Origin: an uncultured Oscillospiraceae bacterium
GTDB taxonomy: Bacteria > Bacillota > Clostridia > Oscillospirales > Oscillospiraceae
DNA: 64,000 nucleotides
NCBI GenBank assembly: GCA_934589525.1
Contig: CAKTOB010000007.1
Span: 1-64,000, forward strand
Direction: 5' to 3'
The position numbers were made by a program, and so were the translations under genes. Positions 16,297 to 25,480 of the stretch are shown one piece after another (within the stretch, counting starts at the first letter, position 1; each line of letters starts with the position of its first letter). The notes beneath the pieces were generated by a model. That model had not been told where the DNA came from, did no database searches, and worked only from the letters and a program-made list of their open reading frames with translations.

Positions 16297-16992
16297 ATGG
16301 AATTTAAGCAGATGATCGAAACAAACAAATTCAGCCTGGTTGTGAGCCTGCCCTCCAATAAGCTGGAGCTTGCTCAGGCGGCGTTGGATGGAGGAGCCCA
16401 GGCGGTAAAGGTACACTGCAACGTGTGGCACCGTGCCAGCGGTCATACCTTCGGGACCTACGCTGAGAATCGGGAGTTCCTGCACCGGCTGATCAAACTG
16501 TGCGGCGATGTGCCTGTCGGTCTGGTTCCCGGCGGAGCCGACGCCTTTATCACGGCCGAGGAGCGGCTGGAGCTGGAGGACATGGGACTGAAGTTCTTCA
16601 GTTCTTACAGCCAGCATCTTCCCTGCCATATGATGGAGAGCAAAAAGCTGACGAAGATGGTTGCAATCGACTGCACCTACAATGAAAATACGCTGGATGC
16701 TGTGCGCCGTTCCGCCATTGATGTGCTGGAGTGCTCCGTTCAGCCCGGTGAGAATTACGGCACGGACCTGAATTATGCCGACATTCTGCGCTACAGTGAT
16801 CTGGTTGAGAAGTCCGGCAAGCCCTGCCTGATTCCCACCCAGCGGAAGATCAAGCCCTGCGAGGTCAGGCATCTGTATGAGGCGGGCTGCAAGGCGGTCA
16901 TGATCGGAGCAATCGTTATGGGCAAGGAGCCGGACGCTGAGACGCTGAAGCGTGTCACCGCACAGTTCCGCGAGGCTGTAGAGAGCCTGTAA
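16297..16992 (+). CDS. TIM-barrel-like protein of unknown activity
   Basis: 231-residue protein with the alternating beta/alpha pattern of a small TIM barrel. It begins with a strand then LAQAALDGGAQAVKVHC and ends with EAGCKAVMIGAIVMGKEPD, like the phosphate-binding end of NanE, TrpA or ThiE-type barrels. HCNVWHRASGHTFG and SSYSQHLPCHMM are histidine-rich loops that could bind metal or substrate. I cannot name the family. It lies 14 bases after the regulator with an AGGAGG ribosome site, so it is cotranscribed. Confidence 0.65.
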   Translation: MEFKQMIETNKFSLVVSLPSNKLELAQAALDGGAQAVKVHCNVWHRASGHTFGTYAENREFLHRLIKLCGDVPVGLVPGGADAFITAEERLELEDMGLKFFSSYSQHLPCHMMESKKLTKMVAIDCTYNENTLDAVRRSAIDVLECSVQPGENYGTDLNYADILRYSDLVEKSGKPCLIPTQRKIKPCEVRHLYEAGCKAVMIGAIVMGKEPDAETLKRVTAQFREAVESL

Positions 16993-17068
16993 GGCAGTCG
17001 TTTCACCCGTGTCAAAGCGGGTGTCGATAAAACTGGCGAAAGCCGAAAATAGAAAAGGAGAAGATATT

Positions 17069-18370
17069 ATGTTGCAAGGTTCCCTGATTATCCTGGCCTT
17101 TGTCATCATCGCGGCGCTTATGATGACAAAGAAGATTCCCACGCTTCTGGCGCTTCCTCTGATGGCGGTTGTAATCTGCCTGATCGCCGACGTTCCCGCC
17201 GTAGGCGTGAATGCGGAAGGCACCAACATCGGCTGGCTGCAGACCGTCCTGGAGGCCGGTACCGTTCGTATGGGCAGCGCGATCATGGCCGTGGTCTTTG
17301 GCGCATGGCTGGGTCAGCTGATGAACAAGACCGGCGTCACCGAGAACATTATCAAAAAGAGCGCGGAACTGGGCGGTGATCGTCCTCTGGTCGTCACTCT
17401 GATCATGGTTGCCGCCTGCGCGGTCCTGTTCACCACTCTGAGCGGCCTGGGCTCCATCATCATGGTCGGCTCCATTGTTCTGCCCATCCTGATCTCCGTT
17501 GGCGTTCCCGCTATGAGCGCGGCCTGCATTTTCCTGATGGCGTTTACCTGCGGTCTGACTTTCAACATCGCCAACTGGAAGACCTTCTCCAGCATTTTCA
17601 GCCTGGAGATCGAGCAAATCAAAGGCTTTGAGGTCTATATGCTTGTTGCTACCGTTATCGCGACACTGATCCTTGTATTCGTAGAGTTCAAGCGCAACGG
17701 CGTGAAGTTCGCGTTCTCTGCCCCCGTCGAGGATGCGCAGCCCACCAAGCAGCTCAGCGGCGTTCGCGGCGGCCTGGCAATGCTTACCCCGCTGATCCCC
17801 ATCATTCTGGTTGCTGCCTTTAAGGTGCCCGTGTGCCCCGCTTTCATGGCTGGCATCATTTGGATCCTGCTGTTTACCTCCAAGAGCTTCTCCAAGGCTA
17901 TGAACACTCTGGTCAAGACCTGCTATGACGGTATTACGGATGGCGGCCCCGCAATCATTCTGATGATCGGCATCGGTATTCTTTACCTGGCCGTGACCCA
18001 TCCCATGGTCAAGGAAGTCCTGAATCCCTTCCTGCTGGCCGTGGTTCCCGCCAACAAGGTTGCTTACATCATCTTCTTCTCCCTGCTGGCACCTCTGTCC
18101 CTGTACCGCGGACCCATGAACCTGTTTGGTCTGGGTTCTGGCATCGCGGCACTGGTAATCGGTCTGGGTACCCTGTCCCCCATGGCCGTTATGGGCGCTT
18201 TCCTGGCCGCTGAGCGGATTCAGGGCTGCGGCGACCCCACCAACACCCAGAATGTCTGGACTGCAAACTTTGCTGAGGTGGATGTCAACGGCATCACCAA
18301 GAAGCTGCTGCCCTACCTGTGGGCAGTTGCTGTGGTCGGCGTTGTAGTCAGCGCTGTGCTGTATTTCTAA
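17069..18370 (+). CDS. Multi-span membrane transporter (ion-transporter superfamily type)
   Basis: 433-residue integral membrane protein with about 11-12 spans. It has the arrangement of GntP/DcuC/CitM-like carriers for organic acids: an N-terminal pair of helices with KKIPTLLALPLMAV, a GSGIAALVIGLG loop, and a late AERIQGCGDPTNTQNVW segment. The substrate is likely a carboxylate or similar small anion, by superfamily only. I start at the ATG at 17069, which follows AAAAGGAG; the frame extends upstream without a ribosome site. Confidence 0.7.
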   Translation: MLQGSLIILAFVIIAALMMTKKIPTLLALPLMAVVICLIADVPAVGVNAEGTNIGWLQTVLEAGTVRMGSAIMAVVFGAWLGQLMNKTGVTENIIKKSAELGGDRPLVVTLIMVAACAVLFTTLSGLGSIIMVGSIVLPILISVGVPAMSAACIFLMAFTCGLTFNIANWKTFSSIFSLEIEQIKGFEVYMLVATVIATLILVFVEFKRNGVKFAFSAPVEDAQPTKQLSGVRGGLAMLTPLIPIILVAAFKVPVCPAFMAGIIWILLFTSKSFSKAMNTLVKTCYDGITDGGPAIILMIGIGILYLAVTHPMVKEVLNPFLLAVVPANKVAYIIFFSLLAPLSLYRGPMNLFGLGSGIAALVIGLGTLSPMAVMGAFLAAERIQGCGDPTNTQNVWTANFAEVDVNGITKKLLPYLWAVAVVGVVVSAVLYF

Positions 18371-18382
18371 AATATCCCCGGA

Positions 18383-18459
18383 GGGTGCCCGGGAAACCGG
18401 GTACCCCGCCTGATTTCGGGCCTGAGTCGGGGCAGGCTCCGGCTGAGGCCTGAAATCAG
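18383..18459 (+). other. Two RNA hairpins between the transporter and hyuA-like genes
   Basis: First hairpin: GGGTGCCCGG / CCGGGTACCC closed by a GAAA tetraloop (18383-18406). Second: a 17-base arm beginning CTGATTTCGGGCC pairs with GGCCTGAAATCAG (18410-18459), with one mismatch and a GU pair. Neither is followed by Ts, so they are not standard terminators. They may stabilise or process the polycistronic mRNA and set unequal expression. Confidence 0.55.
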
Positions 18460-18485
18460 TAAAAAAACATAACAGGAGGCTATCT

Positions 18486-20636
18486 ATGAAAGTTCGGATC
18501 GGTATTGATGTCGGCGGCACCTTTACGGATGCTGTAGCAATCGATAATGACACGTACGCGCTGATTGGCGCGGTAAAAACCCCCACGACCCATACCGCAA
18601 AGGAAGGTGTGGCGGCCGGTATTGTACAGGTGCTGCACAAGGTAATGGAGCAGTACCATATTGCGCCGGAGGATGTTACGTTTATTGCGCACGGAACGAC
18701 CCAGGCTACCAACGCGCTCCTGGAGGGCGATGTGGCCAAGGTGGGCGTTGTGACACTGGGACAGGGCCTGCAGGGCGCGAAAAGTAAGGGCGACACGACC
18801 ATTGGCAATATTGAGCTGGCGCCCGGAAAGTATCTGAAGTCAGACAATGTCTATGTTGACACAGCCGCTGCGGATATTGACACCGCGATCCGTACCGCGC
18901 TGGAGACCCTGAAAAAGCAGGATTGCACCAGCTTTGTGGCGGCGGAGGCGTTCAGCGTTGATGATCCTGCCCGGGAAAACCGCACCGTGGAGCTGTGCAA
19001 GAATATGGGGCTGCCCGGTACCGCGACCAACGACATTTCCAAGCTGTATGGCCTGAAGATCCGCACCCGTACAGCGGTCGTCAATGCCAGCATCATGCCC
19101 AAAATGCTGGAGGCAGCCACGATGACGGATCAGAGCATCAAAGCAGCGGGAATCGAAAGTCCGCTGATGGTCATGCGCTGCGATGGCGGTGTTATGACTG
19201 TGGACGAGGTCCGCAACCGCCCGATTCTTACCATCCTCTCCGGCCCCGCGGCGGGCGTTGCCGGCGCGCTGATGTACGAAAAACTCACAGATGGCCTGTT
19301 CTTTGAGGTGGGCGGCACTTCTACCGATATCTCTTGTGTCAAGGACGGTAAGGTCATGATCCGGTATGCCGAAGTAGGCGGGCATAAGACCTATCTGAAC
19401 AGTCTGGACGTGCGCACCGTTGGCATCGGCGGCGGCAGCATGGTGGAGATCAAGAATGGCAAGGCTGTGGATACCGGGCCCAGAAGCGCCCACATCGCGG
19501 GCCTGGACTACGAGGTCTATACGCCTGCCGAGAAGATTGTGGAGCCGAAGCTCGCTTCCGTTCGCCCCATGGAAACGGACCCCGAATACGCATGCGTTGA
19601 ATGCGCAAACGGCGTTCGCGTAGCGCTGACTATGGCCGGCGCGGCGAACCTGGCGGGCTATGTGCATCCGGAGGATTACGCTTACGGAAATACCGAGGCC
19701 GCGCGGAAGGCATGGCAGCCTCTGGCAGACAACATGGGCTGCACGGTGGAAGAGGCCGCCAAAAAGGTTCTTGCGTTCGCGGCTGCAAAAAACAGCAAAG
19801 TTGCTGCCCAGCTGATGAAGGATTATGAAATGGATCCGAAGCACACTGTTTTTGTGGGCGGCGGCGGCGGAGCGGCGGCGGTTGTGCCGCATTTGGCGGA
19901 GACCATGGGCCACAAGTCCCGGATCGCCAAGAACGCCCCTGTCATCTCTACAATCGGTGTGGCCCTTGCCATGGTGCGGGATATGGTGGAGCGCAGCGTT
20001 ACCAATCCTACGGATGCGGATATTATCAGCGTCCGCAGAGAGGCGGAGCAGAAGGCAATTCAGAACGGTGCTGCCCCCGGAACGATAGAAGTAAGTGTAG
20101 AAGTGGATACCCAGAGAAATATTATCCGGGCCATTGCGGTAGGCGCTACGGAAATGCGCAGCAAGGACAGAATGAAGCAGAAGCTCACGGAAGATCAGCT
20201 GCTGGAAATTGCCGCGGAAAATCTGGAAGCCGACAAAGCGAAGCTGCGCTTTGCCGCAAAGAACGGTTCCATGTGGGCGGTTCAATATGAGAAGAACGAG
20301 AAGAAGCTCTTCGGCCTTGTGAAGAAGACCACCCATCCGCTGCGGCTGATCGATGAAGAGGGCATTATCCGCCTGCAAAAGAACAATGCCTGGGTCCGCC
20401 AGACGACCGTGGGCAGCTGGGAGAAGGATCTCCATTGGATTCTGGAGGAGCTGACGGAATACAACGACGGCGGCACCAATCTGCCCAATGTTTATCTTGT
20501 ACTGGGAAAACGGATCATTGACCTGTCCGGTATGCAGAAGGGCGAACAGATCGCAAGCCTGGGCAACGTGGAGCTGGCCGGATTTGTGCAGACGGAGCCT
20601 CTGATTCTTGCCGCTACCAAGCGCGTGGACGCGTGA
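18486..20636 (+). CDS. Hydantoinase/oxoprolinase A family protein (HyuA-like)
   Basis: 716-residue protein. It begins VRIGIDVGGTFTDAVA, the ASKHA phosphate-binding loop of HyuA and 5-oxoprolinase, with HGTTQATNALLEG at about residue 65, an ILSGPAAGVAGA segment and FEVGGTSTDISCV. The family uses ATP to open cyclic amides such as hydantoins or 5-oxoproline, or to carboxylate ketones, usually with a HyuB partner. No hyuB is nearby. The last 170 or so residues form an extension I do not recognise. AGGAGG precedes the ATG. Confidence 0.85.
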   Translation: MKVRIGIDVGGTFTDAVAIDNDTYALIGAVKTPTTHTAKEGVAAGIVQVLHKVMEQYHIAPEDVTFIAHGTTQATNALLEGDVAKVGVVTLGQGLQGAKSKGDTTIGNIELAPGKYLKSDNVYVDTAAADIDTAIRTALETLKKQDCTSFVAAEAFSVDDPARENRTVELCKNMGLPGTATNDISKLYGLKIRTRTAVVNASIMPKMLEAATMTDQSIKAAGIESPLMVMRCDGGVMTVDEVRNRPILTILSGPAAGVAGALMYEKLTDGLFFEVGGTSTDISCVKDGKVMIRYAEVGGHKTYLNSLDVRTVGIGGGSMVEIKNGKAVDTGPRSAHIAGLDYEVYTPAEKIVEPKLASVRPMETDPEYACVECANGVRVALTMAGAANLAGYVHPEDYAYGNTEAARKAWQPLADNMGCTVEEAAKKVLAFAAAKNSKVAAQLMKDYEMDPKHTVFVGGGGGAAAVVPHLAETMGHKSRIAKNAPVISTIGVALAMVRDMVERSVTNPTDADIISVRREAEQKAIQNGAAPGTIEVSVEVDTQRNIIRAIAVGATEMRSKDRMKQKLTEDQLLEIAAENLEADKAKLRFAAKNGSMWAVQYEKNEKKLFGLVKKTTHPLRLIDEEGIIRLQKNNAWVRQTTVGSWEKDLHWILEELTEYNDGGTNLPNVYLVLGKRIIDLSGMQKGEQIASLGNVELAGFVQTEPLILAATKRVDA

Positions 20637-20646
20637 GGAAAGAACT

Positions 20647-21222
20647 ATGGAGCAGTTTCGTTACCCGTTCCCGGGAAGAGAACTGGCAGATCAGGAGCTG
20701 ACCTATGATCTTTGTTACGGCAAGATTCCTGAAAAGGACCGGGCTGCGATTGTGGAGGCTGCCTGGCGGAAGGGCAGCAAGGCGGCAGAACAGCTGTTCC
20801 GGCAGGAAAAGGGCTCCATGGACTTTTACAGCATTGCCCGGCGCAATGGCCTGACGCTACTGGAGAAGGATACGGATTATGTGGTAGGCGGGCGCAGATA
20901 CTTCAGCGACTATATTTCCGGACGGAAGTGCGTCAATATCTACGCAAAATCGGTAGGCATGTGGGCAAAGGAAAATGGCCTGGAGTATCAGCAAGCGGTA
21001 AATCTGATTTTAAGTCATGAATACTATCATTTTCTGGAAGTGACCCAGCTTGGCCTGACAAGCCGGGACTACCAGGTGCCGGCGCTGGTGCTTGGACCGC
21101 TGAAAATTGGCAAAACGGGAATCCGGGCTCTGTCGGAGATCGGAGCGCACGGCTTTGCCAGAACCTATTATGAACTCTGGCTGGAGGAGAAAAAGCATGA
21201 TGGATCGAAATCTGAACTATGA
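20647..21222 (+). CDS. HExxH-motif protein, possible metallohydrolase
   Basis: 191-residue protein with NLILSHEYYHFLEV (a HExxH zinc motif, about residues 121-125) and, about 35 residues later, ALSEIGAHGFA, where the Glu could be a third zinc ligand as in gluzincins. No signal peptide, so probably cytoplasmic. I know no named family. The ATG at 20647 follows GAGGAAAG; the longer frame overlaps hyuA. The 3' end overlaps the oxidoreductase gene by 26 bases. Confidence 0.65.
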   Translation: MEQFRYPFPGRELADQELTYDLCYGKIPEKDRAAIVEAAWRKGSKAAEQLFRQEKGSMDFYSIARRNGLTLLEKDTDYVVGGRRYFSDYISGRKCVNIYAKSVGMWAKENGLEYQQAVNLILSHEYYHFLEVTQLGLTSRDYQVPALVLGPLKIGKTGIRALSEIGAHGFARTYYELWLEEKKHDGSKSEL

Positions 21223-22564
21223 TGTTGTGATCATCGGCGGCGGACCCGCGGGCGCTGTCGCTGCCATTGCTTCCGCAAGGCATGGAGCCAGAACGCTGTT
21301 GGTCGAGCGCAAGGGGTACCTTGGCGGCGCGCTGACCGGCTGTGGTGTGGGGCCTCAGATGACGTTTCACGCGGGGAATACCCAGGTAGTCCGGGGAATC
21401 CCGGATGAGATCGTTTCAAGGCTTCAGGCTCTGGGAATGTCTCCCGGACATATGGAGGACTTTGTCGGATATGCCAGCAGTATCACGCCTTTTGACGCGG
21501 AGGGCATGAAGCTTGTGCTGGAATCCATGGCTCTGGAGGCAGGGGCAGAGCTGCTGTATCACACGGTATATACCGGTTGTACTGTGGAGCAGGGCCGGAT
21601 TGCCAAAGTGACGCTGTACGCAAAGAACGGCTTCTTTGATGTCAAAGCCAAGGTGTTTTTGGATTGCAGCGCCGATGCGGATCTTGCCACCAATGCGGGC
21701 GTGCCCAGCGTTTACGGCCGCCCCGCGGACCATCTGGCCCAGCCTATGACCATGAACATCAAGGTTGCGGGAGTTGACCGGGACCGGGTTATGGAATTCG
21801 TAAAGGATAACCGGGAGGATATGCTGCAAACCATCCCCTTCGACCATCTGGAGGAGATCCCCCGGACGGGCATCCAGGGGGCCTATTCCCGGATAAAGGA
21901 TGCCAAGGCTGCCGGAGAATTTGACGTGGACCGGGATATGGTGCTGTGCTTTGAAACAAACAGCAAGGGAGAGTTTATCCTGAATATGTCCCGGATTATC
22001 CGAAAGTCCGCGGTGGATCCCTTTGAGCTGACAGAGGCGGAGATTGAAGGCCGAAAGCAGGCGCATCAGATCGTTGCGTTTATGCGCCGGAATATTCCGG
22101 GTTTTGAGAACTGCCGTCTGGAAATGACGGGCCCCAGCATTGGCATTCGGGAGAGCAGGAAAATTGACGGAATCTACAAGCTGACAGCCGAGGATCTGCT
22201 CAACAATACCATGTTCTCCGATGCCATCGCAATGGGAGGTTATCCCATTGATATTCATTCCCCGGATGGCGCGGCTATGAAGCATCGCTTTTTAAGGAAA
22301 GGCAGCTGGTATTCCATTCCTTACCGGTCTCTGGTGACGGAGCAGGTGGAGAATCTGATTGTGGCGGGCCGCTGCCTGAGCGCGACCCATGAGGCGTGCG
22401 CGGCTGTGCGTGTAACACCTATTGTCATGGCCATGGGGCAGGCCGCCGGAACCGCCGCCGCCCAGAGCGCCGGAACAGGCCAGGCGGCAAACAGACTGGA
22501 TACGGACGTTCTGCGGAAGACGCTTCGGGAAGACGGCGTGTTCCTGGGGGAGTATCAGTCATAA
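21197..22564 (+). CDS. FAD-dependent oxidoreductase (FAD_oxidored family)
   Basis: 455-residue flavoprotein. The N-terminal dinucleotide fold is VVIIGGGPAGAVAAIASARHGARTLLVER, with GALTGCGVG after it. The C-terminal FAD site contains LIVAGRCLSATHEACAAVRVTPIVMAMGQAAGTAAA. Members of this group oxidise or reduce diverse small molecules; none of the succinate or fumarate active-site signatures stand out. ATG at 21197 follows GGAGGAG. It is last in the operon and ends before a terminator. Confidence 0.85.
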   Translation: MMDRNLNYDVVIIGGGPAGAVAAIASARHGARTLLVERKGYLGGALTGCGVGPQMTFHAGNTQVVRGIPDEIVSRLQALGMSPGHMEDFVGYASSITPFDAEGMKLVLESMALEAGAELLYHTVYTGCTVEQGRIAKVTLYAKNGFFDVKAKVFLDCSADADLATNAGVPSVYGRPADHLAQPMTMNIKVAGVDRDRVMEFVKDNREDMLQTIPFDHLEEIPRTGIQGAYSRIKDAKAAGEFDVDRDMVLCFETNSKGEFILNMSRIIRKSAVDPFELTEAEIEGRKQAHQIVAFMRRNIPGFENCRLEMTGPSIGIRESRKIDGIYKLTAEDLLNNTMFSDAIAMGGYPIDIHSPDGAAMKHRFLRKGSWYSIPYRSLVTEQVENLIVAGRCLSATHEACAAVRVTPIVMAMGQAAGTAAAQSAGTGQAANRLDTDVLRKTLREDGVFLGEYQS

Positions 22565-22577
22565 TTATGGACCATAA

Positions 22578-22625
22578 AACCGGCTCTCCAACCGCTGACT
22601 ACGGCTGAGGAGCCGGCTTGGTTTT
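22578..22625 (+). terminator. Terminator of the accessory operon
   Basis: CCGGCTC pairs with GAGCCGG around a 20-odd-base loop that can fold further, followed by TTGGTTTTG. The T run is imperfect. Confidence 0.7.
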
Positions 22626-22783
22626 GTCCTGTGGTGTTCGGTGATGCCAATGCCTTGCCATATTCTTAATAATTTGTTTTCGCTTTTTTTGAAGATGTGT
22701 GGTATAGTACTGAGAAAAGAATGCGCAGAAGACTGTTCCGGTCCGATGCGGCGGGGCAACCCGCAAAAGGAGTGAAAGCGGCT

Positions 22784-25066
22784 ATGCAGCCTAAAATGTG
22801 TTCCAAGTGTAAGAAAAATGTCGCCGTGATTTTTATCAGCAAGGTCGAAAACGGCGTGACCATGAATGAGGGCTACTGCATCAAGTGTGCCCGGAGCCTG
22901 GGCATTCCCCAGATCGACCAGGCGGTAAAGCAGTTGGGCATTTCCGATGAAGACTTAGATATGATCTCCGATGAAATGAGCAGCATGTTTGGCCAGCTGG
23001 AGGGCCCGGAAGGGGAGGAGGACGAGGTAGACAGCCAGACTGCCACCTTCCCCTTTATGAACCAGCTTTTTGGAAATCTGCCCAAAATGCAGAAGCAGAC
23101 GGAAAAAACCGAGCATACCGAAAAAGAGCATAAAAAAGAGAAAAAGTCCAAGCACAAGTTTCTGGACAGCTATTGCATGGACCTGACGGCCCGGGCCCGG
23201 GCGGGACAGCTGGACAAGGTCATTGGCCGGGATGTGGAGACCGAGCGGGTCATCCAGATTTTAAACCGCCGCCAGAAGAACAACCCCTGCCTGGTAGGCG
23301 AGCCAGGCGTGGGCAAGACCGCCATTGCCGAGGGCCTGGCCCAGCGGATCGTGGCGGGAGATGTACCCTATAAACTCCGGGACAAAGAGGTATTTTTGCT
23401 GGACCTGACGGCACTGGTTGCCGGAACCCAGTTCCGGGGCCAGTTTGAAAGCCGCATGAAGAGCCTGATCACCGAAATCAAGGCCTGCGGCAATATCATT
23501 CTGGTCATTGACGAGGTCCACAATCTGGTGGGCGCCGGTGATGCCGAGGGCAGCATGAATGCCGCCAATATCCTCAAGCCCCCGCTGTCCCGGGGGGAGA
23601 TCCAGGTGATCGGTGCCACCACCTTCAATGAGTACCGGAAGTATATTGAAAAGGACGCGGCCCTGGAGCGCCGCTTCCAGCCCGTGACCGTGGCGGAGCC
23701 CACCATTGAGGAGGCCGCCCAGATCATGCAGGGCATTTCCAAGACCTATGCCCAGTTCCATGGGGTCAGCATCTCCCCGGAAATTGCCCGGCAGTGCGTG
23801 GTGCTCTCCGAGCGGTATATTACAGACCGGTTCCTGCCGGATAAGGCCATCGATCTGCTGGACGAGGCCTGTTCTGACGTCAACCTGCGCAGCAAGGAAA
23901 TTTCCCGGATGGCGGAACTTCAAAAAGAGCGGGACGACTATGAGCTGGAGCTGAAAGTCCTGAATGAAGATGGGGAGAATACGGATTTTGAGCGCCTTGC
24001 CACCATCCGCAGTCGCCTGTGCCAGTTGGCGGCGGAAATCGAGGAGCTGGAAAAGGTTCCCGCCCCTGCGGTGACCATGGACAATCTGGCCAGGATCATC
24101 GAGCTGTGGACCAAGATCCCTGCCTCCAAGATCAAAGCCCAGGAATACCAGCAGCTCCGGTCCATGGAAGACCGGCTGAAAGCCCATATCGTGGGCCAGG
24201 ACCATGCGGTGGAAGCCGTGGCCAAGGCCATCCGCCGGAATCGGGTGGGCATTTCCCCCAAGCGCCGCCCGGTGTCCTTTATTTTCGTGGGCCCCACCGG
24301 TGTGGGCAAGACCGAGCTTGTCAAGTGTCTGGCCAGTGACATGTTTGACAGCGTGGATGCTCTGGTGCGGCTGGATATGTCCGAGTACATGGAAAAGCAC
24401 ACGGTCTCCAAGCTCATCGGTTCTCCTCCCGGCTATGTGGGTTATGACGAGGCGGGGCAGCTGACGGAGACCATCCGCCGGAAGCCCTACAGCGTGGTGC
24501 TCTTTGACGAAATCGAGAAGGCCCACCCGGATGTGATGAACATCCTGTTGCAGGTCCTCGATGACGGCCGTATCACCGATGCCCAGGGCAGAGTGGTGAA
24601 TTTTGAGAATACCATCATCGTCATGACCTCCAACGCCGGTTCCGAAGGGAACGTGGGGGGCATGGGCTTTGGCCGCAGCGACCAGGACCAGGTCCGGGAA
24701 AAGACCATGAAAGCTCTCAGAAGCTTCCTGCGTCCGGAATTTTTGAATCGGGTGGATGAGATCATCACCTTCAACCACCTGACCCGGGAGGACTTCCTGC
24801 GCATTGCGGACATTATGCTGGAAGAGCTGCGGGAGAGCCTGAAGACCCGGGAGCTGACCTTCACCTGGACCGACGACGTTCGCCAGCACCTGGTGGACAG
24901 CGCTTTCTCCGTGACCTACGGTGCCCGGAACCTGCGTCGGGTGATCCAGAAGGAGCTGGAAGACCCGGTGAGCGAAGCAATCATTGACAGCTTTGAAAAG
25001 CCCATTTCCGGCATCTCCGCCCGGATGGAGGACGGAGCGCTGAAGCTCGACATTCAGGAAGCATAA
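22784..25066 (+). CDS. ClpE-like AAA+ unfoldase with N-terminal zinc finger
   Basis: 760-residue Hsp100 protein. It starts with a four-cysteine zinc finger (Cys6, Cys9, Cys32, Cys35) in place of the usual Clp N domain, as in ClpE. A charged linker rich in Lys/Glu follows. AAA-1 has GEPGVGKT and [10 protein letters not shown]; a short middle coiled coil follows; AAA-2 has [10 protein letters not shown] and [11 protein letters not shown]. It likely unfolds proteins for ClpP during stress. ATG at 22784 follows AAAGGAG. A TATAGT at 22703-22708 could be a -10 box but lacks a clear -35; I see no CtsR operator. Confidence 0.88.
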   Translation: MQPKMCSKCKKNVAVIFISKVENGVTMNEGYCIKCARSLGIPQIDQAVKQLGISDEDLDMISDEMSSMFGQLEGPEGEEDEVDSQTATFPFMNQLFGNLPKMQKQTEKTEHTEKEHKKEKKSKHKFLDSYCMDLTARARAGQLDKVIGRDVETERVIQILNRRQKNNPCLVGEPGVGKTAIAEGLAQRIVAGDVPYKLRDKEVFLLDLTALVAGTQFRGQFESRMKSLITEIKACGNIILVIDEVHNLVGAGDAEGSMNAANILKPPLSRGEIQVIGATTFNEYRKYIEKDAALERRFQPVTVAEPTIEEAAQIMQGISKTYAQFHGVSISPEIARQCVVLSERYITDRFLPDKAIDLLDEACSDVNLRSKEISRMAELQKERDDYELELKVLNEDGENTDFERLATIRSRLCQLAAEIEELEKVPAPAVTMDNLARIIELWTKIPASKIKAQEYQQLRSMEDRLKAHIVGQDHAVEAVAKAIRRNRVGISPKRRPVSFIFVGPTGVGKTELVKCLASDMFDSVDALVRLDMSEYMEKHTVSKLIGSPPGYVGYDEAGQLTETIRRKPYSVVLFDEIEKAHPDVMNILLQVLDDGRITDAQGRVVNFENTIIVMTSNAGSEGNVGGMGFGRSDQDQVREKTMKALRSFLRPEFLNRVDEIITFNHLTREDFLRIADIMLEELRESLKTRELTFTWTDDVRQHLVDSAFSVTYGARNLRRVIQKELEDPVSEAIIDSFEKPISGISARMEDGALKLDIQEA

Positions 25067-25078
25067 AGAAATCAATCT

Positions 25079-25110
25079 GGCGGCACCCTTTTGCGGTGCC
25101 GCCATTTTTT
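25079..25110 (+). terminator. Terminator after clpE-like gene
   Basis: GGCGGCACC / GGTGCCGCC stem with a 7-base loop, then ATTTTTT. Its T tract overlaps the stop codon of the convergent small gene. Confidence 0.93.
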
Positions 25111-25288
25111 AGAACTCTTCAAATTTGTCAGACAGGGTATCCGAAACCTTCCAGGCCATATCCTCCATTTTGTTGGCGGCCTTGGCGGCCAGTCGTCTTG
25201 TGGGGTTGGACCTGGGCATCATCAGCACCGCCACCATCCCGGCGGCAGCGCCCAGACCGGCGGAAACCGCCCATCCTTTCATATCCAT
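25109..25288 (-). CDS. Small YtxH-like membrane-anchored protein
   Basis: 59-residue protein: one hydrophobic segment (about residues 5-24, WAVSAGLGAAAGMVAVLMM) followed by a basic amphipathic helix (RRLAAKAANKMEDMAWKVSDTLSDKFEEF). This resembles YtxH-type envelope proteins of Firmicutes. Start at the ATG ending 25288, six bases after GGAGG; the upstream frame has no support. Function unknown. Confidence 0.65.
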   Translation of the reverse strand: MDMKGWAVSAGLGAAAGMVAVLMMPRSNPTRRLAAKAANKMEDMAWKVSDTLSDKFEEF

Positions 25289-25480
25289 GAGGCATCCTCC
25301 TTTCCTGATTTTCCCTGGGGAATCTCTTATGAAATCGTCATCAGCCTGCGATTTTATAAGAGCACCGCTAGTATTCCCGAAAATCAGAGTGCCAAACTGG
25401 AAGCATTTTCTCTTCCGCACTTTCTTTTCGGAAAAATCTATGCTATACTGGTTTTAAAATCAGAAGCGGGAGGACGGGTT

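Noticed and set aside
18840..20435. Minus-strand frame of 531 codons opposite hyuA-like gene
   Set aside because: Shadow frame; the plus strand has the full set of HyuA motifs.
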